Source: Euborellia annulipes
Taxonomy: Eukaryota > Arthropoda > Insecta > Dermaptera > Anisolabididae
Length of the DNA: 64,000 nucleotides
Reading direction: 5' to 3'
NCBI GenBank assembly: GCA_023213315.1
Contig: JAKCPI010001593.1
Span: forward strand, 17,385-81,384
The notes beneath the pieces are model-generated. The model saw only the letters and a list, made by a program, of their open reading frames with translations, did no database searches and had not been told where the DNA came from. Below, piece by piece: positions 44,201-53,979 of this stretch. The first letter of the stretch is position 1. Every line of letters starts with the position of its first letter. The position numbers and the translations under genes are program-made.

Positions 44201-44293
44201 TTATTCATTATCCTCGAGAATTTTCTTTGAAGCTGTTTCAACATTTTTCATGACTTCTTTGATTGAGAAGAATTCTGATTGAGAAGAAATATG
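44201..44293 (-). CDS. Nested antisense gene, exon 4 (C-terminus)
   Basis: Minus strand, after an acceptor in ATATTTTTTAG: encodes HISSQSEFFSIKEVMKNVET then ASKKILEDNE and TAA (44203-44201). 93 bp, phase 0. Helix-prone and lysine-rich like the rest of the protein. The mRNA would continue directly into the foldback that ends at 44171; TTTATT (AATAAA on this strand) occurs inside the foldback near 44095. Confidence 0.8.
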   Translation of the reverse strand, partial: HISSQSEFFSIKEVMKNVETASKKILEDNE

Positions 44294-44363
44294 CTAAAAA
44301 ATATTAAAATTTTTGTAAGAAACAAATAGGAAAAGTTTGGCGAAAGGTTCGAAGAGATCTTAC

Positions 44364-44480
44364 CTCAAAAATTGACTTTGGATTATTTCCCATCAGATTT
44401 TTGATGGATCTCTTTGTGTGAAGAACCGCTTGATGCATTTCTTCAACATCATTTTCAAAATTTTGAAAAAGCTGTTTTTG
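44364..44480 (-). CDS. Nested antisense gene, exon 3
   Basis: 117 bp, phase 0 both sides, between TTTATTTATTTAG and GTAAGATC (minus strand). It encodes QKQLFQNFENDVEEMHQAVL then HTKRSIKNLMGNNPKSIFE. Heptad-like spacing of hydrophobics (L, F, F, V, M, V) suggests a coiled coil. The intron to exon 4 is 70 bp; the intron to exon 2 is 2.7 kb and repeat-filled. Confidence 0.8.
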
Positions 44481-45129
44481 CTAAATAAATAAATAAAATT
44501 TAGTTATCTAATAAATTAAAATTATCACAATTTATATATAGCCTATTACGGAATTTCTAAAAGGAAGATTCTGTTTTAAACTATGTTATTATTATTCGTG
44601 TTGGCCAAATATTATTAAAAATAATAAGGATATTTTTTGTTGCTTTCAATAGAAGAAAAAATAGACAAGTTATGATTGAAAAATTGAAAAGCTCAACTCA
44701 AAGCGGCCCCTACACAATCAATATTTACATTCTTTTTTCAAAAAAAGAGGTATGGTGAGGACGCAGTAAACCACGATAAAATTGGTATATATAATTCACA
44801 AAAAGTGAAATAAAAAAATACAGGGCTCTTTTCTAATATTATATATAGATTATTTAATTTTTTTTTTTTTTTTTTAACAAGACTATGAGTGTTTTTTATT
44901 GATGAGGCCAAACATCCCATGGCCATGCTATCCATTGCACCAGGCCACCGGACCCTCGTCAATAAAAAACACTCTCAGTCTTGTTAAATATATCTACGAC
45001 TTGTTAAGTCCGAATCGAGGTATTTTGAATACTATTATCTTATTCAAATATATAGATCTCGAAAAATATTTAGATTATTTAAGTATTGGAAAAAAGGGGA
45101 AAAATATAAATAATTTATAATTTTTTTTT

Positions 45130-45540
45130 TTAATTTGTTTAAGGTCTTTTTCGGCATCTAAGGCCATGCCCACGGGGCTTGGAGTAGTTGGTAGCGTGCC
45201 TACCTTCTATACCGAACTTCGCGGGTTCGGACACCAGGCAGTCCGATGATTTTATTTAAGGCATTTGGATACCAAATGGCTTAAATAGAAATGCCTGGAC
45301 CCCCAATAGATATATTAACAATTAACGGTTATCGTCAAAGTCTTAAATGGCCTAAGTTGCCGAAAAAACTGTGTGAATGTTTAAAAAAAAAAAAAATCTT
45401 AAGGCCATTTAAACCTCATCCCTATTTATTTCAAATGATTGATAGCCAATTCAAATGAAATGAATTTTTCTCGCTTGGGACGGGAAGCGAACCCAAAACC
45501 CTAGAAGCTAATGTCTTCTCTCTGAGCCATGAGTCGCGGG
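45130..45540 (-). mobile_element. SINE B interrupted by SINE A
   Basis: The SINE B tail (AAGGTCTTTTTCGGCATCTA) lies at 45140-45170 and its body and head (CGCTTGGGACGGGAAGCGAA; CTTCTCTCTGAGCCATGAGT) at about 45397-45540. The break is exactly the SINE A at 45174-45396. The order of insertion is therefore B first, then A. Confidence 0.7.
45174..45396 (+). mobile_element. tRNA-derived SINE (group A), near complete
   Basis: The tRNA-like head GGGGCTTGGAGTAGTTGGTA (A-box) and GCGGGTTCGGACACCAGG (B-box), body GGCAGTCCGATGATTTTATT and GGATACCAAATGGCTTAAAT, then CTTAAATGGCCTAAGTTGCC and an A-rich tail. This is the best plus-strand copy of a group with at least six members here. Confidence 0.75.
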
Positions 45541-46143
45541 CTAATTTATAATTTGAATACAAGTATTAATGAATTAAAAAAAAAAACCGAATTCGGTTTT
45601 TCGGAAAAAACTCGGTTTCTCGGTTTTTGAAAATTAGCCAAAAAACCGGTTTCGGTTTCCACCGGTGTCCAAACCCTAGAGCTAACTAAAGTGGGAACAT
45701 TCTCAAACAGAAAGTATATTTTACCGCTTTTGTTCTAAAACAGAATTATGTAAAATTATAACATAATTAATAAGTTTTTCTTAACAACTTCATATTATCC
45801 TAGACTAACCACAGGGCCGTAACTAGGCAGGTGCAACAGGTGCATCCGCACAGGGCCCACAGATCTAGGGGGCCCTAAAACGAAATTGCTAATTGAATTT
45901 TCTTTACAAATATGTTTTACAAAAATTTTATTCGAGATTTTAAAATAAAATATATATATAAAATAAAATAATATTATTTAAAATAACCCTGAAATTATAC
46001 ATTGTATATTTTTTAACATAAATCTTTTATTTAATATATAGTTTTAAATAATTCATCAAATAAAAGAAAAATTATTTAATTTTTTATAGATTTTAAATTT
46101 ATAATAAACAAACTAAACTTTTTCATGATCCGGAAAAAGAAAT

Positions 46144-46403
46144 ACAGGAAAAAGTAGATGAAGGCAGCCAGCAAAGAACAAAAACTTTATTTAAATATCG
46201 TCAACGTTTCGGGAACGCATCGCTCCCATCTTCAGGACGATAAATTGTTAGTGTTGTTTAGATTGATACATGTAGGTCAAATGTATCAATCTAAACAACT
46301 CTAACATCGTCCTGAAGATGGGAGCGATGCGTTCCCGAAACGTCGACGATATTTAAATAAAGTTTTTGTTCTTTGCCGGCTGCCTTCATCTACCTGTTCC
46401 TGT
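46144..46403. repeat. Foldback with two hammerhead-like motifs
   Basis: ACAGGAAAAAGTAGATGAAG, AAAGAACAAAAACTTTATTT and AAATATCGTCAACGTTTCGG are mirrored to the right, ending CTACCTGTTCCTGT. Minus motif 46241-46200 and plus motif 46306-46350 are near-identical. The loop includes a further palindrome (TTGTTTAGATTGATACAT). Confidence 0.8.
46306..46350 (+). ncRNA. Best-formed hammerhead-ribozyme-like motif
   Basis: ATCGTC (46306-46311), CTGAAGA (46312-46318), T, GGGA-loop of 9-TCCC (46320-46336), GAAA (46337-46340), CGTC (46341-46344), GACGAT (46345-46350). Stem I is a perfect 6 bp (ATCGTC/GACGAT), stem II a perfect 4 bp, and the core boxes and GTC cleavage triplet are intact. Helix III is reduced to the CG step, the form known for Penelope-like elements. 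One extra base (T) separates CTGAAGA from stem II, a departure from the textbook core. Confidence 0.65.
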
Positions 46404-47183
46404 TGATTATCACTCAGCCATTAATTTCTTCTTTTCGAAATATTTTATATTTTTCTGATACACTTGACCGGGCCCCCCGCAAGGTGGCAAACAGATAAAT
46501 GTAATTTATTTTTGTGTACAATAAATTTTTATATGATATATCTATTTGTACTTTTTCCCAAAAAATATAGGGGCCCTAAAGAATTAGAAGGGGCCTATGA
46601 ACAATTTTTTTCTAAGCCATTAACGCCTTTATGCATAATATACATATAAGTTATAATGGCATACAAAAAATGCTTCATAGACCCCATCTAATTCTCAACA
46701 CTTCAAATATTATGGATTCATAAAAAAGATGATTAAAAACAGTTTTTTTACATAAACATACTAATTCTACAAACAATTATTCTGTAGTGACAGAATCGAT
46801 TCAAAAATTTAGCAAATTTCAAAAGGGAGGAATTAATTTTACATAATCCTTAGCATAAAGTCTTACGTGAAATAAATAAGCCGCGGTTGAGATTTCTAAA
46901 AAAACTATAGTTTGTTAAAAACGAGACAAAATTGACGGTACGGCCGACAAATATGAAAAAAAAAAAAGGTATTGTCCCATTCAGAACGGTAGCCTAATTC
47001 GACCTATCGTCCCGTTGGTGGAGGATAAACGAGTCTTGGCTTAATTTCTAAAATTTATATAAAGTTTTATTTTTTTGAGACAAAATCTTATTTCGGTTGG
47101 GGAGAAAACATGGAGTAGTTTGCTCGAGATGTTGAGCTAAGCAACGGCATTGATTGATTAAATTAAAAGCAAAATATTAATAC

Positions 47184-47311
47184 CTTATTTTCTATTATTT
47201 TAAAAGCCTTCTCAACATTGGCGAAATTGGAATATGTCGCTTCGATTAGGTCCTGAGTTACAGATTTTTTATAATATTTATCTATTTCTGTTCGTAGGAT
47301 TTTTGCACTAT
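47184..47311 (-). CDS. Nested antisense gene, exon 2
   Basis: 128 bp; acceptor TTTTTTTATTCAG, donor GTATTAAT (minus strand). It enters in phase 1 (AT completes Asp) and exits in phase 0. It encodes (D)SAKILRTEIDKYYKKSVTQ, DLIEATYSNFANVEKAFKII and ENK. Charged and helix-prone, with no recognised motif. Confidence 0.8.
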
Positions 47312-47377
47312 CTGAATAAAAAAATATTTAAATGAGAATTAAAAAAAATGTATTAAAAAAAAAAAAATACAACAAAC

Positions 47378-47561
47378 CTTTTGCAAATTTTCTGAAGATC
47401 TTTTTATCGTCTTCCAACTCTGAACGAATAGATAATGCTACTGCATCTAAAGGAGACGGTGGCGTTGAAGTACTTTTAAGTATTTTCTTGGCCATTTTTT
47501 TGCCTTGATGTTCCTTTGATGATACAGTTTTACTGCGATCGACTTTTCTTATTTTCGGCAT
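47378..47561 (-). CDS. Nested antisense gene, exon 1: 173-aa coiled-coil-like protein, family unknown
   Basis: The start is the ATG at 47561-47559 (context AAAAAAATGCC); no ATG precedes it in frame before stops and the T-rich tract. Exon 1 encodes MPKIRKVDRSKTVSSKEHQG, KKMAKKILKSTSTPPSPLDA and VALSIRSELEDDKKIFRKFA, ending GCAAAAG|GTTTGT (phase 1). With exons 2-4 (47311-47184, 44480-44364, 44293-44201) it forms a complete frame of 522 bp, 173 residues plus stop. Features: a basic N-terminal tail (possible nuclear or DNA contact), a short PP/SP stretch, then about 130 residues of charged helix with hydrophobic heptads. No signal peptide, membrane segment or catalytic motif. It lies antisense inside a dlg1 intron. 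I do not recognise the family; small nuclear coiled-coil proteins (kinetochore or meiotic-axis type) are possibilities to test. Confidence 0.78.
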
Positions 47562-47797
47562 TTTTTTTACCAAATGACCGTTAGTGGCTATCCAAGACAA
47601 TTATATAAACGTTGCTACCATACAGAGATCAACGACAAGACTGGTTCAGGGAATAAACAGGGAATGGAATAAACTAGACTGGTTCCAATTATTCGCACTA
47701 GGAGGCGACACTTTGCAAAACCTGCCCTCTAGTTCAAAAATCAAACTAAATCAAATATTAACAATAAATGTAAATAAATTGTTTTATAACAAAAATA

Positions 47798-47870
47798 TCT
47801 ATATATATAATCTGTCCGTCTGTCACGCCATAGAGGACGTTATGGAGAGTCCAGGACAAGGGCTGATCCC
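47798..47870 (+). mobile_element. Helitron-like 5' end fragment
   Basis: A|TCTATATATATAATCTGTCCGTCTGTCACGCC matches the start of the elements at 15445 and 55263, with the expected A before the TC. After about 73 bp it is cut by a hAT-like left end; no CTAG terminus was found. Confidence 0.45.
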
Positions 47871-49150
47871 AGTGGCGTCATTTCAACTTTTTCTTGGGGG
47901 GGGGGGGGCAAACATTTTTTTTTGATATCTGACTTGTGAGATGGACGATACTAGAGCGCTCTGGTGGCAAATAGATGCTACAAGATGGAAAAAGAACAAT
48001 ATGGCAGAAGGATAATAAAATAGCAAGGGATAATAGTAACAACGCCGACAGAAAAAAGAGAAAAACACTGATTCGATCCTTCTTTTTTTTTGATTAAATA
48101 GATTATTTTATATACGAGTACTATAAATTACTTTTGAACAATGAATCATAATAATATAATGCAATATATAAATAGATATAAAATTATTCAAGCACCTGGT
48201 TAGGAGATTGGCTTTGAGAAATATCCTGAAGTGTTGCTTGAAGAAACGAGAATTGAAGCAAATTAGAATAAATGTGATAACTCCTTGGCACAGAATATAT
48301 AATAACGAATTAAAATTGAAGCACTAATTATAATCGAGGCACTAAACAAATAAACTATTAACACTATCACTGGCTCATTGTCTACTAACATTGCTGACGC
48401 TGGCAACAATACTGAGAGACAACGGAGGGGAAGTTGAGACGGCCAATCCCCTTGAAGTTAGGAACAAAATGTAATGAAGTTAGCAATACTCCATGAAGTT
48501 TAGACCACTTCTTCTTCTTTCCTAGCCTTACTCCCGCGCTAATGCGAGTTTTTTACGACCGGAAGAAATAGAACAGGCCGGCCCGTCGCACGGTCTGACG
48601 CCTTTTGAAAATATTCAAGGAAGAGACAGACATGTAAGCCAGTCCCAGCTTGGGTGGCTCGTGGTCGCCATCCACGTACCCACAAGTTGTGGGCCCCTGA
48701 GAAAAATGAAGTTAGACCCGATCATATGTAAACACTTGCTGTAATGATGGTGGCTAACTCTATGGGGATGATTGTATATGTTGCTAACAAATGTTACTAA
48801 CTTCACGTAGGGTATGTTCTTTAGGGGTTAGTTTACTAACTCGGAGCTGAGTTGTTCATTTTTTCTCCTCTTTTTATTTATTACTGCTTCACGAGAACCA
48901 ATTCATATCCTGTTCTTAAAATTTCATTCCGATGATACAATTGTGTTTGTTCTATGTCCCGCTGTAGGGAGGCTCAGGAGGCTCAACCTCCCTGACTAAA
49001 TTAGAAGCCGGGCCGAGCTGATAGTTTCATAAAATAATTATTATTATCATTTTATTTCTTCGAGCCATGAATATCTAAAATGATCTCATCTCTTAGAGAT
49101 GAAGTTAGTGGAGAGCCTGGTGGATATTATTGAAAAGCATGAAGATAAAT

Positions 49151-49310
49151 AAAAATCTGGAGAAGATATTCAAGGCAATTTATTCGGATTTTCATCACCC
49201 GCTAGACGTCAACGTCCTGAGGAAGGAATCGTTTGAACTCCGAAACGTTGACGGATAGCGGGTTGTGAAAATAAGAATAAATTGGGCTGAAGATCATCTC
49301 CAGATTTTTA
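49151..49310. repeat. Foldback with one hammerhead-like motif
   Basis: Arms AAAATCTGGAGAAGATATTC..TCATCACCCGCT / AGCGGGTTGTGA..GATCATCTCCAGATTTTTA. Plus motif 49213-49253: CGTC-CTGAGGA-A-GGA..TCC-GAAAC-GTT-GACG; stem I is a perfect 4 bp and the cleavage triplet GTT. Confidence 0.7.
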
Positions 49311-49325
49311 ATAAGATAGTATAAA

Positions 49326-49473
49326 TGAGAGATGCAGCTAAGGTTATTTCTTTATTCATTTAATTCACACAGCTGACTTTTCGCCAGCTCTGAGGATGGT
49401 TCAAACACGGAACCGAAACGTCAGCTGTGTGAATTAAATGAATAAAGAAATAACCTTAGCTGCATCTCTCATT
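49326..49473. repeat. Foldback with well-formed hammerhead-like motif
   Basis: Arms TGAGAGATGCAGCTAAGGTT and ATTTAATTCACACAGCTGAC pair with their inverse. Plus motif 49385-49427: CAGCT-CTGAGGA-T-GGTTC-loop-GAACC-GAAAC-GTC-AGCTG. Stem I is a perfect 5 bp, stem II is paired over 5 bp, and the triplet is GTC. Only the left arm keeps its inverted counterpart of the core as TTTTCGCC. Confidence 0.75.
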
Positions 49474-49523
49474 TCTACCTTCTTATTAATATAACATCTC
49501 AGCTATAATTTGTTTTTGTAGCA

Positions 49524-49526
<3 letters not shown>

Positions 49527-49554
<28 letters not shown>

Positions 49555-49838
49555 AGTTGTTCTGGGGCTTCTCTTTGCACTGCGACCTTCTAGATCAGAT
49601 CTATGGTGCTCCCCCGTTCTAGGAATGGTTCGAATTCGGGTGATGTTTTACCCCTGAATTCCTATGTCCATCCCTCAGGCCCTAAGTGCCTGGAATTGGA
49701 GGGGATGTGTACTCCCTTTTGCTCCAGCAGAGACGTTGACTTTGGTTGAATTTTTTCGGCAAGTTGGGTTCGAACTCGAGTGACATTTTACCTCGTATTA
49801 CTAAGCCTCAGCTTATCCGATAAGCCACGCTCGCCTCC
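49527..49838 (-). mobile_element. tRNA-derived SINE (group E), intact with target duplication
   Basis: Flanked by 13-bp duplications TTTTGTAGCAATT (49514-49526, 49839-49851). The minus-strand head reads GGAGGCGAGCGTGGCTTATC and GGATAAGCTGAGGC (A-box region), B-box GAGTTCGAACCC. The tail is (CAAT)n at the low-coordinate end. Length 312 bp; the body shows no similarity to groups A-D. Confidence 0.8.
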
Positions 49839-50788
49839 TTTTGTAGCAATTATCCACCAGATTTTTATTTATCTACATGCTTCTCATCTCATTTGTTGTG
49901 TGATGTGTTTTATTCCATCCTATTTATTTACACTCTCAATTTTTTTTCAAAATATTTATTTACTATTATTATTCATCATTAGATAAAAAAAAAAAAATAT
50001 TGTGTGTGATTGATTAATGAAATATAAATAAATAAATAAAAGGTAGATTTCCCTCTCTCTGCAAAAAAAAGAGCAAACAAGAGAAGCGGGGGAGGGGAGG
50101 GAGGGGAGGGGGTGTATATATTGGTAGGTGATTGGTTCAATTGGTCTCATTTATCAACGCATTGCTCTCTTTATTCACCCCCCATGGTTGATTAGTGACC
50201 ATAATACTTATAAAATGTGCCAAGTGATGGGTGTAAGTGGAGGGGGTTGAGTTTTAAATCGGTAGTCATTTGACCGTTCATTTTTAACGATCCGATTGCT
50301 GATTGAGAGAGATCTATTTCAAGGAGGGTGGGGGAGCCGATTATTTCAACCTGATATCTCTCTCTCTTTTTTTCTGTCCCACTCTTTTTTTTTTTTTATT
50401 CATCCTCCATTTATTCCGCTTAGCTAAGCTATCTTGTGTGATTTGAGTTTATATTTATTTAAATAAATAGAAATATTAATAACTGGATGAATGGAATTAA
50501 AATATCACCAAAGTTAACTTTCTCCAAAGCAATTTAATATTCTACTTTGTGGTGATAAAATCAGCAAATGTGGATTTTTTTATTTTTCTAATTATCCACA
50601 GGTCATATAACCTTTATAATATTGTATATAGGCCTATATTTGCAATATATTGATGATTTTACAATTTTGTAGGAAGCAAATTACATAAACAAAAATCTGG
50701 TGTGACAGCACACATTACCTTCCGTAATCGAAAGTTGTGTTTTGTGCTTGTCACACCAGATTTTTTGTGTCGAGATATATATTTATAT

Positions 50789-51053
50789 TTTTTTTTTTTT
50801 TTTTTCTTTAAAACACTCACACTTTTTCCCATTCACACACACATATACAATCTTTTCGTCAACTTAGGCCATATAAGACTTTATACGATAACCGTTATTA
50901 TGAATATATATATACAGCATAATGGGGTCCAGACATTCTTATTTAAGCCATTTGGTAGCTATCCAAATGGCTTAAATAAAATCATCAGACTGGGATCCGA
51001 ACCCGCGACTCTTACAAGGTTGGTGGGCTACCAACTACACCAAGCCCAAGGGC
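50789..51053 (-). mobile_element. tRNA-derived SINE (group A)
   Basis: The T-run (A tail on the minus strand) is followed by ACACTCACACTTTTTCCCAT, ATTTAAGCCATTTGG.., TCCGAACCCGCGACTC (B-box) and TACCAACTACACCAAGCC (A-box). It inserted into Rep-A. Confidence 0.7.
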
Positions 51054-51105
51054 TCGAGATATATTTAGTTTCCGTTGATAGGTATATTAAAATTCAAGAT
51101 GTAAT

Positions 51106-51305
51106 TTTTTTTTTTAACACACTTTTCTCGTTCACACTCACACACACATTCATACAGTCTTCTCAGCAATTCAGGCCATATAAGACTTTGACGATAACCG
51201 TTATATTAATTATTATATATTCTATATTTGGGGTCTATGCATTCTTATTTAAGCCATTTAGTATCCAAATAAAATCATCGGATTGCCTGGGATCCGAACC
51301 CCCGA

Positions 51306-51339
<34 letters not shown>

Positions 51340-51637
51340 ATTCACACTTTTTTCTCATTCACACTCACATTCACACAGTCTTTTCGGCAACTGAGGCCAT
51401 TTAAGACTTTTTACGATAATCAGTATGTTTAATATATCAATTGGGGGGTCCAGGCATTTTTATTTAAGTCATTTGGTATCCAAATGCCTTAAATAAAATT
51501 ATCGGACTGCCTGGGGTCCGAACCCGAGACGTTCGGTATAGAAGGTAGGCACGCTACCAACTACTCCAAGCCCCTTGGGCCCCCCGACCCTTGGTATACA
51601 AGGTTGGTGTGCTACCAACTACACCAAGCCTGGGGGC
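51106..51637 (-). mobile_element. SINE A carrying a second SINE A insertion
   Basis: The outer copy runs 51106-51304 (tail, body, GATCCGAACCCCCGACC) and resumes at about 51578-51637 (CCCCCGACCCTTGGTATACA; CTACACCAAGCCTGGG). The duplicated CCCCGACC.. at both breakpoints looks like the target duplication. The inner copy occupies 51305-51577 with its own T-run, TCTTTTCGGCAACTGAGG and CTACCAACTACTCCAAGCC. Confidence 0.7.
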
Positions 51638-52079
51638 GATGTAAAATTTATAAACATGGGAAAATATTTATATTTTGTTACCATGGCAACCATTTCTCTT
51701 ATCTTTCCTATGAAGTACAAGAGTAAAGTGTGCATCAAACAATTTTGAGAGCAAAATGAGAATATACATTTTAAAGATCAACTAAAAAATGATGATTTTT
51801 TAATTTTAATCAAAATCGTTGAGAAAATTGAAACGGGAGGTTGGTCAAAGAGATGGTGACACAAGGGCAATCTTTACACTCAGAAATTTGAAATTCGAAC
51901 AATCCTGATTGCAAAATAATAAAACGCAAAAAATGAATGCTAGATTTAATGGTCGTCGTCGTTGACTTTTCATTTTCAAGCTCTAACGTTTGTGCTCTTT
52001 TTCGTGACATCTAAAAGATTACCATTCGTCCAATTAGAGAGTATGTGTAATAGGCCTTATAGAGAGAGAGAGAGCTACA

Positions 52080-52370
52080 TTGGTGTTTGTTGTTGTTGTT
52101 GTTGTTGGTGGTGGAAGCAAAACCCATCCTAGCGAGCAACGACCCTTCGAGTCGACGTCGAGAGGAAGCCATCGACCCGTTTGGGATCGGGGGATTGGGG
52201 GCATGTTCCCGAGGGAGCCAACCTTGCACCCCCTCACCCTTATAATACCTATACACTCACACATGTATACAGCGAAACCCACTCTGCCAGCCAGCCAGCC
52301 AGCCAACGAACGACAACTTCACTTCCGGCTTGCCAAGGCACAGCCAACCGGCGCTCTCCTTTAAATGTTG
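52080..52370. other. GC-rich island with GTT and GCCA repeats
   Basis: (TTG)n/(GTT)n at 52084-52110, CG-rich GAGTCGACGTCGAGAGGAAG, GTATACAGCG and (GCCA)n at about 52290. Overlapping open frames exist on both strands, with low-complexity translations and no domain. Non-repeat DNA inside AT-rich sequence; role unknown. Confidence 0.35.
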
Positions 52371-53435
52371 AAAATATTATTATTTTTTTCTATTTCCAAT
52401 GTGTTTAAGGGTATATATCTTACTTCGTCTATAAATAGAGGGTTTATGATAGAAAATATAATGACTGGAGAAATTAGAAGAGCTTCCTTTCTGACTGACT
52501 GAGAGTTGATGCATCAAAAAAGATTTTTCGTGACGTTTCGGTACTAAAAGTTCGACCACGAACGTTTTTACTTGTTGATTTAAAAATATCACACAAAAAA
52601 TTTGTAACAATATACCAACAAAGACAAATCTCCTGGATATTTATAAATAAGCCCCACAGTTCAAATAGCGAATAACTCCAATTTTACGTCATCGATAAAA
52701 GCAAGCAAACATAATTTACAGTCATAACTAATTCAAATATCATATGATATTTTGATTTATTCATTTCAATAGTAGAAATTGAAATATGAAATATCAGTCA
52801 CCAAGTTAAGCATTGGTGAATTTCGGTTGGGTGGCCCCGAAAAACAAGCGTGTGGAATGTTACCATCTAGCCATTGATATTAATCATATTAAATATCCGA
52901 AAAGTGGAATAAAAAAAAATGAAATAAAATATATTTTCAGTACCGAGATCAGAATGTTTTTCGGATAGCCCCCCCCCCCCTATCCAAGAGGTAATCCCCC
53001 CACTTTCCAAATAAAAGAAAAAATATTTTCTATAATTTCTAAAAATATTTAAAATTTTAACAACATATTTCTCTTTAATTATAATTTTTCCCCGGTTTGG
53101 ACCTTACAATTAAATTGGTCATCCTTACAGACATCTACAAACAATATAAAAGATTTGAATATCTTGAAGATACGAAGATTTATTTGAATTTGGGCCAAGG
53201 TAGTGGTGGCTTGCTTACACAAATAAATCTTCTTATATTCAAAATATTATATTTAAATGAAAAATTGTACAATCCCACATTTATTCATAAAAGATTTAAT
53301 CTGTCAAACGTAGAATCTAGTTGAAACATTATGTATCTAGGAGAAATTAAAAACACTACATTTAAACTACAACGTTTTTTTTGTCTCAACTAATTCAATT
53401 GAAAGTGTCACAACCTTTATAATCTTAGCTGAATT

Positions 53436-53475
53436 GTACCTGAAGAAGGATACAAAATTAGTGGCCGAAATGTTG
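53436..53475 (+). ncRNA. Hammerhead-like motif, variant
   Basis: CTGAAGA (53440-53446)-A-GG..GGCC-GAAATGTT. The boxes are present, stem II is only 2-3 bp and GAAAC is changed to GAAAT. Probably decayed. Confidence 0.35.
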
Positions 53476-53574
53476 TAATTTTTACAAATAAACCACAGTT
53501 AAACCGAAAATCAAATTCTTTTATTAAAAACACTAGGTCATAAGTTTCAATGATTTATTTTAAAAATTGACAAT

Positions 53575-53979
53575 TTAAGGTGCGCGTCTCGGGGTGCTAA
53601 TTTTGGGACTTTCCAGCGGCCACAATTTTGAAGCTATCGACCTCAAATTTTTTTTTTAAATTAAAGCTATTTAAAATATCTACAACTTATAGAAGCCCTT
53701 TCTTTGATTTTCGAAAAAAAAAAAATTTTTTTAGATTAATCGCATTAAATAAAAGATATTTTAAAAAAAGGAGCTCTATAAGTTGTAGATAATTAAATTA
53801 GTAATCATTGTGTTAAAAAATAATTAATTTTTTGCCTTTAATTAATTAGCTGGAAAGTCTAGAATGAAATGCAATTTGTCCCTTGTTTTCCTATGGGGAA
53901 CACTAACGCCATCTCTTGCCGCCTAGAGGAACTCGGTAGTCAAAAGCTTTCTAACGACTTTTCGAGACGCGCACCTTAA
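53575..53979. mobile_element. TTAA-flanked MITE, complete
   Basis: TTAA-GGTGCGCGTCTCG at the left and CGAGACGCGCACC-TTAA at the right: perfect 13-bp TIRs and a TTAA target, as in piggyBac-type elements. It contains GGGGTGCTAATTTTGGGA, CCAGCGGCCACAATTTTGAA and AACGCCATCTCTTGCCGCC. The truncated sister copy abuts the dlg1 SH3 exon. Confidence 0.8.

Larger units (their letters stand above)
44481..47183. other. Intron 2 of the nested gene
   Basis: 2.7 kb holding a GAGTGTTTTTTATTGA palindromic pair (about 44889-44972), SINE B split by SINE A (45130-45540), a partial hAT-like end (CAGGGCCGTAACTAGG at about 45814) and the foldback at 46144-46403. AT-rich elsewhere. Confidence 0.6.
47562..50687. other. 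Region upstream of the nested gene: repeats and unique DNA
   Basis: Contains the presumed promoter of the nested gene (from 47562), a Helitron-like 5' end (47798), a hAT-like left end (CAGTGGCGTCATTTCAACTT at 47871, followed by a G run), unique sequence 47940-49100, two hammerhead-bearing foldbacks (49151, 49326), SINE E (49527) and a G-rich/TC-rich stretch (50040-50400). No exon seen. Confidence 0.5.
50688..51835 (-). repeat. Rep-A split by three nested SINE A copies
   Basis: Rep-A 3' end at 50690-50788 (TCTGGTGTGACAGCACACAT; GTCACACCAGATTTTTTGTG), a middle piece at about 51054-51105 (GATATATTTAGTTTCCGTTG) and the rest at 51640-51835 (TTACCATGGCAACCATTTCT; TTAAAGATCAACTAAAAAAT). The gaps are SINE A insertions. 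The pieces are collinear, so one Rep-A was hit at least twice. Confidence 0.7.

Noticed and set aside
47328..47600. Start of the nested gene at the upstream TTG (47600) extending the frame.
   Set aside because: Not an ATG; the first ATG in frame is 47561 with an A-rich context.
50702..51337. A 211-codon plus-strand open frame.
   Set aside because: It spans Rep-A and two minus-strand SINE A copies, with poly-Phe from T-runs; the product is an artefact of repeats.
52011..52408. Several overlapping open frames of 75-94 codons on both strands.
   Set aside because: Translations are simple-repeat (Asn, Thr, Val runs) and frame-independent; no splice-supported gene.
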